Shown here piece by piece: positions 47,723-58,755 of a DNA stretch of 64,000 bases. Under the pieces are notes generated by a model. It was not told the DNA's origin. It worked only from the letters and a program-made list of their open reading frames with translations, and searched no databases. Position 1 is the first letter of the stretch. Each line of letters begins with the position of its first letter. The DNA is from Protonemura montana (lineage: Eukaryota > Arthropoda > Insecta > Plecoptera > Nemouridae): the NCBI GenBank assembly GCA_947568835.1, contig OX387607.1:6829201-6893200 (forward strand), read 5' to 3'. The translations under genes were made by a program, and so were the position numbers.

Positions 47723-47942
47723 TAGACACGTTATCAAACTGCAGGGTTTGACCACGCTTGGTCTGTGATTAACTATCAACTTGCGGTTAACTATTTCTGT
47801 TGGCTTTTAAAGGCCCCAACGGTTTTCCTCATGGCAAGCACGAACACACACTCTGCTTGTTTAATACCATACTCAAACAAACAAATCCCAGAAAAATCTA
47901 AAGCCATTGAGAAAAACATGTTTGAATGCACCGGTATCAAAT

Positions 47943-50900
47943 TCAAACGGCTGTATCAAATAAAGCCGGCTCGATTAAATCCTTCAAATAACTACCAACA
48001 TCGGTAAATCCAGTATAAAATTGACTGCCACAATACGCGTCTTCTTCCATGTACTCAAAACTAACGCTCCTTACTCCACGAAGGAAGTAGCTTTGAGTAG
48101 ATGCGTTCTTGAAGTAAAGTCCCGCGCCGGAGTCACCTTTGCATAAGTTTGGGGTTTTGTCAAGGGAACCGGCGCAGAACTTGTCCACGGTGTAGTAGTT
48201 CTCAATTGAGGTATCTTCTTTGATTGCAGCAAGACATACTGGTTCCGAAACCCAAGGTAGGAACACGAATTGCAGAGATTGGCTCGAAGTATTGTTGTCG
48301 TTTGCTCCCCAACCAGCTGTCTAGAAAGAATCACTTTATCAATACTCTCGGTTTTTTTTTTGTGACTCAAATATAACTTTTGGAATTTTAATGCTAAATT
48401 CTAGATCCTTCACGCTTAAATAGCCGATCGGCTATTTGAAAAATGAAAAATAACTTCGCTTCGAAGCGAAGTTATTTTTCATTCTAAACAATTAGCTTGG
48501 AAACAGTTCTTGGCCGGAGGCGTTGATTCCTCTTTCGAAAGAATATTTTATGTAAGTTTTGGTTAGTTTTAAGAGAATTTTGCCTGAATATTGCAGAAAA
48601 AAGGGTGATAGGAAAATTTCTCCAGATAAAATCTTTTGACATTTTTTGCTGGACAATTTCTTTGATTATAATTTTTTGCGCCACTATGGAAATGTGGCAA
48701 TTTTTCGAATGAACAAAATTCCGCGCTTACCACTCCAACACTGCCTTCTGCCAGTTGCAACTTCTTGGACGAGCTATCCCAGTCCATGCAGATGATGTCG
48801 ACATACTGAGTGATTTGAGCTTCTTTCTTGAGAACGACAACGGCAATGTCATGTTGGAATTTTCCACGTTTTCCTCTGTACTGAGTTGGTATTATTATTT
48901 TCTGCACATTCAAGCGTTGAACTCTCTCTCCTGCTTGGTCTTCTGTCCAATCGTGCAAATGTTTGCCCAGGCCAACTCTGTACAACCTCTTGTTCCTAAC
49001 TTTGCATGTTTTCTCGGAAACGAAGCAATGAGCCGCTGAAATCAATATAATATTTTCCTTCTATTAAGCGGTAGTGCATAAAATGCACACATTTTTAAAA
49101 GCAACCTTACAGATTACAGTTTTAATTACAATGATACATCCCATATATGAAATTACCTGACAGCACTATCTTGGAGGAGATAAGAGTTCCCCCGCAATGA
49201 TGAACGAATTTTGTGCCCGAAATGTTGTAGATAACAGCGTTCCACGGGAACTCCCCGGCCACTGCGTTGTTTCCCACCGAGAGATGTGGCTCCACTTGTA
49301 CCAGATGGTTGCGACCACAAACTAGGGATTTGAAATTTCACATTTAGCACCAAATAGCACAATACGTTTTTAGAGCAATAGACTTTTAGATTTAGATTTT
49401 AGATTGTTAGTTTACCTATATAATAACATTTTTTTTTAAAGTTGAGTTTGTTTATGTGTTGACCGGCCCCAGAATGAAGTGTACCTGGGTGGAAAATGCA
49501 TTGGGATGGAAAGGAAGCTAGACTGGAAAAATGTGGAACCAAACCGGGATACGAACTCGGTACCTCCCAATTGCCGGTTGGGTGCTCTACCAACTGAGCT
49601 ATCCGGGCACACATCTGCCAGCCTTCGGGGGTTAGGATAAGGGATCCCGAGGTGACTCGTATGGACGAGTTCTTAGCAACTCTAGAATATGATGCTTATT
49701 CAACGGCCACATGTACATAGTGGTCTGTCACTTTCCTCGAATCCCGTATTATCTCGAAAGATAACCGGTTGTTGCAGGGTTTTTGGTTTTTATAGCGTTT
49801 CCATAAGCGAATGATGGAAAGGAAGCTAGACTGGAAAAATTTGTAACCAAATATGTGTATATGTGTGCCCGGATAGCTTAGTTGATAGAGGACCCGACTG
49901 GCAATTGGAAGGTCCCGGGTTCGAATCCCGTTTCGGTTGCATATTATTACAGTCTAGCTTCCTTTCCATCATTCGCATGCTGGTTTCAGCTCCCTAGTGG
50001 AAACGCCAGAAAAACAAAAAACCCTGCATGTATTGGGATGTTTCACAAGAAACAAGATTTCTCGATCCTGCCATCGATTATCCTTTGAATTGCGACACTC
50101 TCATCGACAGGGTTTTCATTTAACTGTCCTCGGGAAACTATATTGTAAAAAGAGTACTGAGAACAAGACAAACAAGACAACAAGTATCTTCGGCATGGTG
50201 CGCGACAGAGAAGCGGCCGAGAAATGACTCACGGTCAATCGTAATCAAAAATACCTGCAGTTCCTCCGCCTGATCGTATACACGCCCTTGTTTCAAATCA
50301 AACGTAACATTTCAAAGGCCAAGTTTTTGAGACCAAATTGGCTGTCACCACTTTGTCGAACTGGTAATGGGATAAATCCGAACCTGTTCCTGCCTGATTT
50401 GTCGTAGTTCTGGAGGTGGTAGTAGACTTTGGATCCGGTTCCTCGTTTTCAATTCTTGTATCAGAACTGTTGGTGGGGTTCTCTAGACAAAAAATAAATT
50501 TCGTGTTTGTTGATGGGTAAATGAAAAAAATATATTCGGAATACATTTGATTGGAAGTCCTGCTTCCCGAAGAGAAAGTTAATTGGGTTTCCTAGCTAAT
50601 TTGAAAAAAATGAGGTGCTATAATGTATCGTTGTGTTTATTTTGGCTCTTTTCTTAGACATGCCTTTCCCTAACTAAAACGTTAACCGACTTTACTGCTG
50701 GAATATTTTGCTTCTAACAGAAGTACGAATTTGTCACATACCTTTGGTTTCGATCAACATAACGCCCATGTGCCACCTCCCATTTGATGTAAGCGGCTCT
50801 TTGCCAATCTTGCACAAGATCTGCCCGTTGTACTTAGCGTCCACTCGAAGGGTGATTCCACACTTGCCTTCCGAAAGATCAGTCCCCAAATACCGGTACT

Positions 50901-53460
50901 CATATGTAAGTGTGGAGTTCGAGCCTTGGTCGTAGTTGACCTCTGTGCCATCGGGCAGAATGAACCGACAGACTTCTAGAGGGCGGTTTTCTGCGTTGCA
51001 TGTGATGTTGATGATATCACCCGTTTGCAGGGAGGCTCGCCGAGGTTCGATGTCGAACGATGGGAAAGCTTGTTTTGATAAACCTGTGGAAAACCATGGA
51101 TGGTTCTTATTTTGGTATTTTACGGTAAATTATTGTCATGGAATAAAAATATTTCATGATAACTCTGTAGATGGGAACCTATCTTTGATATCCTTGTTTA
51201 GAAAAACTGAGAACCGTCCTCTCGTAGACGAGGAAAGCTAACGGTAGCGTAGAATTCTTTTACAACGAAGGGATAAAACTGTTCGACATCCTTATTTCTT
51301 CTCGGTCAATTTAAATTAAAAAATATATTGATATTGTTGGACCGTAAACATGAGAAATATTTTTTTCGACTGAATTGAGTGTAATAAGTCAGTCTTCTGA
51401 ACTATTGCTGCACGAAAGCAAAGACATTTTATCACTTTTCATAGAACAACGGTACAACCATTGAGTTTATAAGTAAAACCAGAGGGTCAGCGTTAATGTT
51501 AAGCTTTCTGCTGAACAAAAGAGCCGGTAACACTTAGTAACGGTAAGTACCACCCGATAACACTTACGACATTAATACAGGTTAATTGGGCTTAAACCAG
51601 TCTTAAATTCCAGTAGTCAGAGAGAAATAACAAAATGAAATTTCTGAGTGCTCCAAACGACGATGACGTCACCTACTTGCATCCTCCAGTTTGTTGCTAA
51701 AGTATTCATTCCCTCGGTCATTTTTCGAGTAGACAATCATTAGCGCTAGGGTAGCTAATAGCATAATTAAAAACTGTTCGAACTTTAAGACGGACTGATT
51801 TGTCACTGGTATAGCTACCAGTAATCCTGAGAGTGCTCGCAGATTCGATCCATTCGCTGCTACCAACTTTTCTGATCTTGCAGGTAACGACTCCTTCAAA
51901 CGACGTGTTTGTTGTATGAAATGAGCAGCCACAATCGCCCTTATCAAGTCCAAGCCCGTAATATCCATAATTTTCCGCGATTTTTGTCGAATTGTGTCCC
52001 AGACTGAAGTCGAACGTGGATCCCGTTGGCAAAGTGAAGATGCAGTTCTGCAACGGTGACATCGAGCGCAGGGAGAAATGAACTGCGCTTACGAACACCC
52101 GACCAACGTCTTTACTGGGCCATAGTTGATCATCTGAAAAATACAAGAAACATATGGAGTTTTGAATTTTGTATTGTTAATTGCTGCCAGTTTTGATTTT
52201 TACGATCTAGTGAAAGAGAACTGTCTCTAAAAGAAGTCAGAATGCTACCTTTCTTGACTCAGATTCCAATAAAAAAACATTGTGTGTTTTTTATATACCA
52301 CAGAGTCTTGGTCCTGAACTCACAAGACATACAAGATGCACAAGATGCACAAGATACATAAGGTTAATAGATTGTCGCACCGTAAACCCCAACTATTCAT
52401 TCATTCTTACTGATGATTAGATTACATTCATGACCAGCAATAACATATTTGACATCCTGGGATAATATCCTTGTAGTTGTGTGGCAAACTTTTTCAATGA
52501 ATCGCGCTAATTTGCACCATTACATTTGCACCATTGCATCATTACCATTAATTTTGTGTGTTAATTGGGCATTAACTGGTAGATTTTTGTTATCACAATT
52601 CGAGCCATTTAAGAGATTATTTGTACATACTAAAAGATTTTTACATGACCTTGGAACCCCATTGGGGTTGAGATCGCCCTTAAGTCCCCGCGGAGTCTTT
52701 TCGATATTCATTCTTGAATTTTTTCTTATTTTAGTAGTGCGTTCTTAATCTATTTTCTGTATCAATAAATCCATCTATACAATATCCCACCTATTCTAAT
52801 ATTATAAGTATATTTGTACCTCTTCGTTCTCCAAGCTGAGACAATATCTCTGTTGTCAAGCAAGCCAAGATAACGACGACGATGACCGCTTTGAAGGTAA
52901 CCTGCAAAATATAACCAAAATTGAAGATAAATTTGAATTTAAGACATTAACCAAATTTCCATGAAATCTCCCCTCGATCTTTCCTGGCTGGTTGTCAGTA
53001 TGTATCTTCTACGTAAACCTCATACTGGTTATGCTGACCAAGAAAAAAGTTGTCATAACCACGAATTTTGAATTCCAACTCTACCCAAATCAGTTATGTG
53101 GTCAGAAAAATCTGTCACTATCACGATTTTATCGTAAAACACGCAATAAAAACTTCAATAACTAGAGAAGAATCTAATAACTTATAACTTATCTAATAAC
53201 TAATCTACAAGAAAGAGTGTAAGCTGAGCCCCCATAAATTTGGGAGTTAATTTGTTATCACCATGGTGACAACCCCTGAAAATCTGGAAACACCATTACA
53301 TGATCACTTATAGGTTGATAATCTTTTTACTCCGAGGGTAAGGTTATTGGTTGTTAGCTCAGTTAAAAAAGAGGTTGGTCACCAAAAATATCGGTTAATA
53401 AGTTTCAGGGCATGGTCAATTCCAGTCACAGTTATATAAGTAGAAATTAGTTTTTACCAT
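47943..53460 (-). CDS. MSP4: secreted two-Ig-module serine protease, divergent protease domain
   Basis: Exons: probable ATG-only exon end at 53458-53460, then 52820-52901, 51819-52133, 50742-51083, 50384-50482, 49157-49321, 48731-49035 and 47943-48320 (562 aa). The signal core is VTFKAVIVVVILACLTT. Ig module 1 differs from MSP2 at only two residues; Ig module 2 is also close. The linker is acidic then Thr-rich (PDPKSTTTSRTTTNQAGT). The protease domain has changed: the activation region reads VEPHLSVGNN instead of L|ISGG, FPWNAV replaces FPWHAG, position 189 is Asn (PNLCKGDSGAG) and GDSGAG replaces GDSGGG. His338, the Asp in QHDIAVV and Ser501 remain, so it may still be active but with altered activation or specificity. 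Confidence 0.82.
48418..48483. repeat. Two adjacent perfect palindromes
   Basis: A 20-bp palindrome (48418-48437, centre CCGATCGG) is followed four bases later by a 42-bp perfect palindrome (48442-48483, centre CGCTTCGAAGCG). Both lie in the last intron of MSP4 and have no spacer at the centre. Confidence 0.9.
49440..49670 (-). repeat. tRNA-derived SINE copy in MSP4 intron
   Basis: On the minus strand: CGGGATCCCTTATCC, then GCCCGGATAGCTCAGTTGG with an anticodon arm CCCAA/TTGGG, a B-box-like GAGTTCGTATCCC, then CAGTCTAGCTTCCTTTCC. It is the best preserved of three copies in the window. Confidence 0.75.
49774..50030. repeat. Inverted SINE pair / fold-back
   Basis: The left arm (GTTTTTGGTTTTTATAGCG, then GATGGAAAGGAAGCTAGACT) is mirrored on the right (CAGTCTAGCTTCCTTTCCAT, then GGAAACGCC...AACCCTGCA). 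Between them at 49866-49940 sits a forward tRNA-like head (CCCGGATAGCTTAGTTGA, GGTTCGAATCCC). Confidence 0.7.
51478..51705 (+). repeat. About 330-bp dispersed element, copy d, internally deleted (MSP4 intron)
   Basis: GGGTCAGCGTTAATGTTAAG at the start, AGAGCCGGTAACACTTAGTA, then GCTTAAACCAGTCTTAAATT and GTTGCTAAAGTATTCATTC at the end, aligning with copies a and e. Confidence 0.65.
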
Positions 53461-53947
53461 TATCTTCCAATCCGATTCAATTTGATTCAATTTGTTTCCG
53501 TTTCCGTTCAGCAACGAAGCTAACTAGATGTTGACAGTGAGACTGCCGTGAAAAAACTTGCCGCATTTCTTCGTTGGCCAACACATAGACCAGAAAAAAT
53601 ATTTCACTTGAACTTGAGGTGTCGTAAGTATTGTGAATTGTGATAAAAGTGGATAACCGCAAAGGAAATGAACGCCATGATGACTGATTAACATTTAGTC
53701 CATTCGCCTTCTGACACTAACACTCGCTAACAATCATTTGAGAAACACAATTGCGAAACAAGAATTTAACATTTGTGGTTTTTATAGAAGCGTACAAAAT
53801 GAACTTCAACGCGGGCTCTTACTACATATGACTTGCTTTTAATCAAAAGATCGATTGCACCTAATAAACACACATCCATTTTAGCAGCATTCACAGATTA
53901 AAGTTTTCATTAACCCACATAGAAAATGGTACTCCACATAAAATTAC

Positions 53948-54063
53948 CTGATATCATAATATTAGTGGAGATTAGAGCTCCTCCGCACTTGTGAACGAAG
54001 TTTGTATCAAACATTTTGTAGGTCCGTACGAGCCAAGGGAACTTTCCCTCTACTGGGTCATTC
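53948..54063 (-). pseudogene. Orphan S1 protease exon (remnant of a fifth MSP gene)
   Basis: Encodes NDPVEGKFPWLVRTYKMF and KCGGALISTNIMIS and ends at a normal donor (TCAG|GTAATT), matching the 165-nt first protease exon of MSP2-4. The conserved CGRNHLDQV start is missing, the apparent acceptor (TTTGGCAG) is in a different phase, and no His-, Asp- or Ser-bearing exon follows before MSP4 begins. It lies between the EGF-DPY gene and MSP4. Confidence 0.7.
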
Positions 54064-54768
54064 CTGCCAAAGAAAGAAATTACCGAAAGAAATAAGTATT
54101 TACTTAAGGGTCTTTATTGAAGTTTGAGTCTCAACCTAGTTGAACTACATACTCAGTAATTGTCTTAAACGGTGTTCGCGACGACCCTGGACACATCGAT
54201 TTTAATAAAAAAAAACTTGTCAAATTAAGTTCGCTCATTTTTACATGAAGCACTTTATTAGTTACGTTATACTTAATACTTCATACTTTTTTAGGCGACG
54301 CCTAAACTTGCAAACAAAGTTCTTGGCCTCTGTTGTTCTTGAAATGGTAAAGCTGAGGTCAAATGGAATGCTTTAATTTTTATTAGTATCAGCGTATATC
54401 AGCAAAAATGGTGCTATCAAAAACGTGTACAGCAAGTTTGTTTGTAAGAAAAGTATACAAATCCAATGTTAAATCCATTAATACAAAAGAATATACCTCG
54501 ACATTGTAAGTTATCTTGGAACACAGTGCCATCTAGGCAAGACTGGGCCACTTTGAGCGAGCTGTAGATTGATTAAAATAAATTTGACGGCAATGGCAGT
54601 TCTTATCAACTATTAGGGATACAAAATTGGTTGTAGGTACTACGTAAAGCTGACACAACGTTTTCACTGCTTCTACTAGGTCTTGCTGCAGACCTAGAAT
54701 CTGGCGACGACCAAATGCGTTTCCTGGATCATCACAATACAACAGGACTCAGCAGCTCTATCGACGAC
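54064..54768. other. 3' flank of the EGF-DPY gene
   Basis: AT-rich, with no gene or clear repeat. It would contain the 3' UTR of the EGF-DPY gene; no strong AATAAA is seen on the minus strand within the first 300 bases. Confidence 0.3.
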
Positions 54769-57700
54769 TTATCGACAGGTTTGACCCTCAGGGCAACTGC
54801 ACTTCGGATTGTGCTCGACTACCAAACAGATTTCTTCTGGACCGCAGGCTCCCAAGCAAGGATCCGCACATTTCTGGTCGAAACAAGCTTTCTCCAACGG
54901 GCAGTCCGCGCTTAAGACGCACTCTGATCGACAAGATGGAGGAGATCCCACGAATCCTGTCTGACACGAGCAGACGGCGTTGTCGTTGATGTTTCGGCAC
55001 TGGCTGTTTGGACCGCACGGTGTAGGTGTGCACGGGTCAATCACAGAATAAGCTGCCTTCTTCTCGACAATTCTGCAGCCCACAAACGGATCACCTTCGT
55101 ACCCTTCCGGACATGTGCAGACAGGAGTATGCTTGTCTACCAAACAGCTTGCTCCTTGACCGCAGGCTCCTAAGCAAGGATCCGCACATTTTTGGTTCAA
55201 ACACGCTTTCTCCAACGGGCAGTCCGCGCTTAAGACGCACTCTGATCGACAAGATGGAGGAGATCCCACGAATCCTGTCTGACACGAGCAGACGGCGTTG
55301 TCGTTGATGTTTCGGCACTGGCTGTTTGGACCGCACGGTGTAGGTGTGCAAGGATCAATAAAAGAATGAGCAGCCTTCGTCTCGTCTATTTTACAGACCG
55401 CAAACGGATTACCTACGTAACCTTTCGGACATGTGCAAACTGGAATATGGTTGGCAACATTGCACGTTGAGTTCTCCCCACACACTCCTGGACAAGGGTC
55501 ACCGCATTTGCTTCCCAGACATGCTTTCCCAGGAGGGCAGTCGGTGTTCAAAACGCACACAGAAGACTCGCTGGGCACCGTGGCTGTCGAGCTATCGGAA
55601 ACAGGTCTGCACTCTAAAAAAGGGTTGCCTGTGTGGCCGTCGTTACAGCTGCAGACAGGGTTGTGGTTGATTGTGAGGCATGTAGCATTTGACCCACATG
55701 TGCCGGGACAGGGGTCACTACAAATTTGATTGAAACAAGCCATTTGTTTCTGACAATCCATGTTGATGATGCATTCGGGCCGGCAGTTTGGTGGTGCTCC
55801 GACGAAGAGGGGGATGCACGTGCAGATCGGGTTGTCGTTGACAATTTTGCATGCAGCGTTGGCTCCGCACGGTGATGGGTCGCATGGGTTGTGATGCGAG
55901 GAGCTCGAAGCCGCTGGAACATAGAGGGCGTGCCGTGTTACTCGTTGAATTCTGGAAGCTTGTGTTCATCGTGTAGTGGGATTAACGTATCTGATCATCG
56001 GAAGTATTACTGAAAATCTTTGTTAAGAGTGTGCTGGTGATAGAAAATAAAAACTTTAAATTAACGGATAGCTAAGGTCAGAAAAATAAAGAGAAATGGC
56101 GTTTTAATCGATTTCAAAGAGCTGCCGAAACTTGAAGTTTTCCATCAGCTGATCGTTTTTAAAAACCAACAGAAGTTATAAGGGCTTCGGAAGACTGGAC
56201 AGGAGCCACCCACATGGGTTTTAGCGCCTAGTACTTGTCTACATCTCAAACTTCACGCATGCATCTATCGTTTTTCCATTAACAATAAGTATACTTACGA
56301 ATATCCGAGCAGCTTCGACACGGATCTCCAGACTGTCCAGCTCGGCAACTGCAAATAGCTCCATGATTGATGACTTCGCAGTGTGCTTCCGTGCCACAAG
56401 CTCCCTGGCAAGGATCGACACATGTCTGGCGTACACAAGCCTTAGTCTGCAGACAATCCGTGCTCAGCGCGCACTCTGCCCGACAAGATGGCGGAGCTCC
56501 CACGAACCCCTTCAGGCACGAACAGATGGGGTTGTTATTAATTTTTCGGCACTGGCTGTTTGGACCACATGGTGTAGGTGAGCACGGGTCAATCACAGAA
56601 TAAGCAGCTCTCTTCACAACTTGACCGCACACTACAAACGGATCTCCTTTGAAACCGTCCAGACACGTGCAGACAGGACTATGGTTGACAACATTGCACT
56701 TTGCATTCTCACCACACGTTCCTGGACACGGGTCGATGCATTTGTTTCGCACACACGAGTGTTCAGAGGGGCAGTCAGAAGACAAAACGCATCCAGGTAC
56801 GCATGACTCGTATGGTACGCCAATGTACTCGGTGATGTTGGTGCAGACGCCGTTGTTGCACCGTGCGTTAGGACCGCAGGGGAAAGGAATGCAAGGATCG
56901 CTGACTACGTCTGCTGCGGGCGTGCTTAGTGGTGAAGGAGTGCTTGTAAGGATGGGTTTACACAAATAGAAAGGGTCCCCTTCGAAGCCTTGGAGGCAAT
57001 TGCAGTGGGGGTTTTGTTTGATTACGTTACAAGTGGCGTTCTCACCGCACACTCCGGGACAGGGGTCGCTACAAAGTTTCCTGATACATGCAAGGTGACT
57101 CGGACAATCTACGTTGAGTAAGCAACTTGAACTGCCGGTGGCATCCAAAGAAGACGTGGTTTGAGGAATGGGAATGCACTGTGTGAACACGTCTCCAGTG
57201 AAGCCGCCAATGCAACTGCAGATGGGTCTGTGATTGATGCTGAAGCAGGTGGTGTTTAAACCGCATGCGCCGGGACAAGGATCGCTGCAGCGTTGGTTGA
57301 TGCATGCCATCTTATTCGGACAGTCTACGTTATCCAAGCAATCAGATAAGTTTCTGATATCTGGTGCTGGAGATTCTTGAAGAATGGGAGTACATTGTCT
57401 GAATGCGTCTCCAGTGTAGCCGTCGTCGCAGCTGCAGGTGGGGTTGTGATTGAAGATTTGGCACGTTGCGTTTATGCCGCATACGCCCGGGCAGGGGTCG
57501 CGACAACGTTGACCGAGGCAAGCCATCTGGGCTGTACAATTAGTGTTGCTGTCACATTCTGGTAGGCAGTTTGGTGGCGCACCAACGTAGTGGGGAAAGC
57601 ACTCGCATTTCGCGTAGTTCTTGTTGTCAATTATGCACACGGAGTTGGCTCCGCACGGTGAGGGATTGCACCCGTTGCGGCTTTCGGGGAATGAAAGTGC

Positions 57701-58755
57701 TGAAGAGAAATTATGGAAACATCATATTAGTTTAGAACTAGAGTTTAGTTTAGAATTAGTGGAGAACCAGTTTTAGAACTTAGTTTAGAATTGAGCTAAC
57801 AAATTGATTTGTTAGAAAAGAAAGGGAAGTTCCAGATTAAGTGAAATTTTTCTCGTTCTTGAAATTTGAGTATATGGCTAAGTATAATGTCTACACTTAC
57901 CTAGTGGATGTGTCAAGCAAGATCCTAGGACGGCGATAACGACCGCTTTGAGGATCACCTGTGGAATAATCACCGAACGCAAGGTCATGGTAAATTTCTA
58001 TGTCGGATGATGCTGGGTTTAACCTTGATCTTTGGCCGAGATCAAATTAGTATTCAAGATGTTAACAAAACTATTTTGTGGTTAATTTTCCTCTAAAAAG
58101 TCTTTGTGCGCAGAAGACATGGCTCGAAGGACCATCGTTCAGCCAAACAATTTTCAAATCGTAATCTCCGAGAAAAATAATTAGGGATACAACTGGTCTT
58201 GTGATGAAACAACAACTCTTGTGAGCTACTCCCAGGATAGCACATATAAGGAAGACGTTCTCTTAATTTTTTTGTTTCAGATACTTTTTTGGTCTAAAAT
58301 ATTAATTTTTTCAGACTCCAGATAAACCAAAATGTTTACATTGTTTTTAAAATCGTTTGTAATACATAACCTGCTTTTTGATTGGGGTTGGTTGATTGAT
58401 GGTTGATTGATGGTTGATTGATGGTGGTTGTGATTTTGGCCCAGGCAATTTCAGTAGCGGAAAGGGGATTAGAAAGTAGAAAAAAAATACTGAAATCGGT
58501 TTTAACTACAACATCTCTGCGAGAACTTTTTGGAAAACTGTGAACAGGTAACTAGACATAAGCCTTTAAATCAAATTGTACTTTTTTGAAAACCTTTTAG
58601 TGTACACAATTTAGGCATCTAAAAAAGGAAATTATCAACCGTTTTTTGCAGCCTAGTTTCGTAAGAGTTAATTTATTTTAGAAAATAATTGGTTACGTAA
58701 GGATAAACGACACTAGCGTTAAAATATTTACACAAATGCACACATTTTTTACCAT
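54769..58755 (-). CDS. Secreted EGF/DPY-module (Dumpy-like) protein
   Basis: Exons: ATG-only end at 58753-58755, then 57901-57958 (signal, VILKAVVIAVLGSCLTHP), 56299-57699 and 54769-55913, joining in frame to 868 aa. An unspliced ATG at 57987 is also in frame, so the start is uncertain. The rest is an array of EGF modules (PCGPNSQCR.INN, CSC..GFVGAPPSC) alternating with 21-residue-type DPY linkers (EC..S.DCP..KAC....C.DPCPG.CG). That alternation is the hallmark of Drosophila Dumpy and related apical matrix proteins. Dumpy itself is vastly larger and membrane-anchored; this protein ends at ...CPEGQTCR with no membrane segment or ZP domain seen. Two modules near the C-terminus are almost identical (318-bp period). 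The signal exon is homologous to those of MSP2 and MSP4, an odd and informative match. Confidence 0.85.
54850..55363 (-). repeat. Near-identical tandem EGF-DPY duplication
   Basis: About 190 bases (54850-55045 and 55168-55363) are almost identical at an offset of 318 bp (106 codons), covering AVCSCQTGFVGSPPSC and ECVLSADCPLEKAC. Flanking parts of the two units have diverged strongly. Confidence 0.8.

Noticed and set aside
49866..49940. Functional tRNA-Ala(GGC) gene
   Set aside because: Acceptor stem pairing is poor, it is embedded in a repeat with shared flanks, and other copies share the same body; a tRNA-derived SINE explains it better.
53948..54063. First protease exon of a complete fifth MSP gene
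   Set aside because: No downstream catalytic exons before MSP4 starts, and the conserved N-terminal part and phase are lost.
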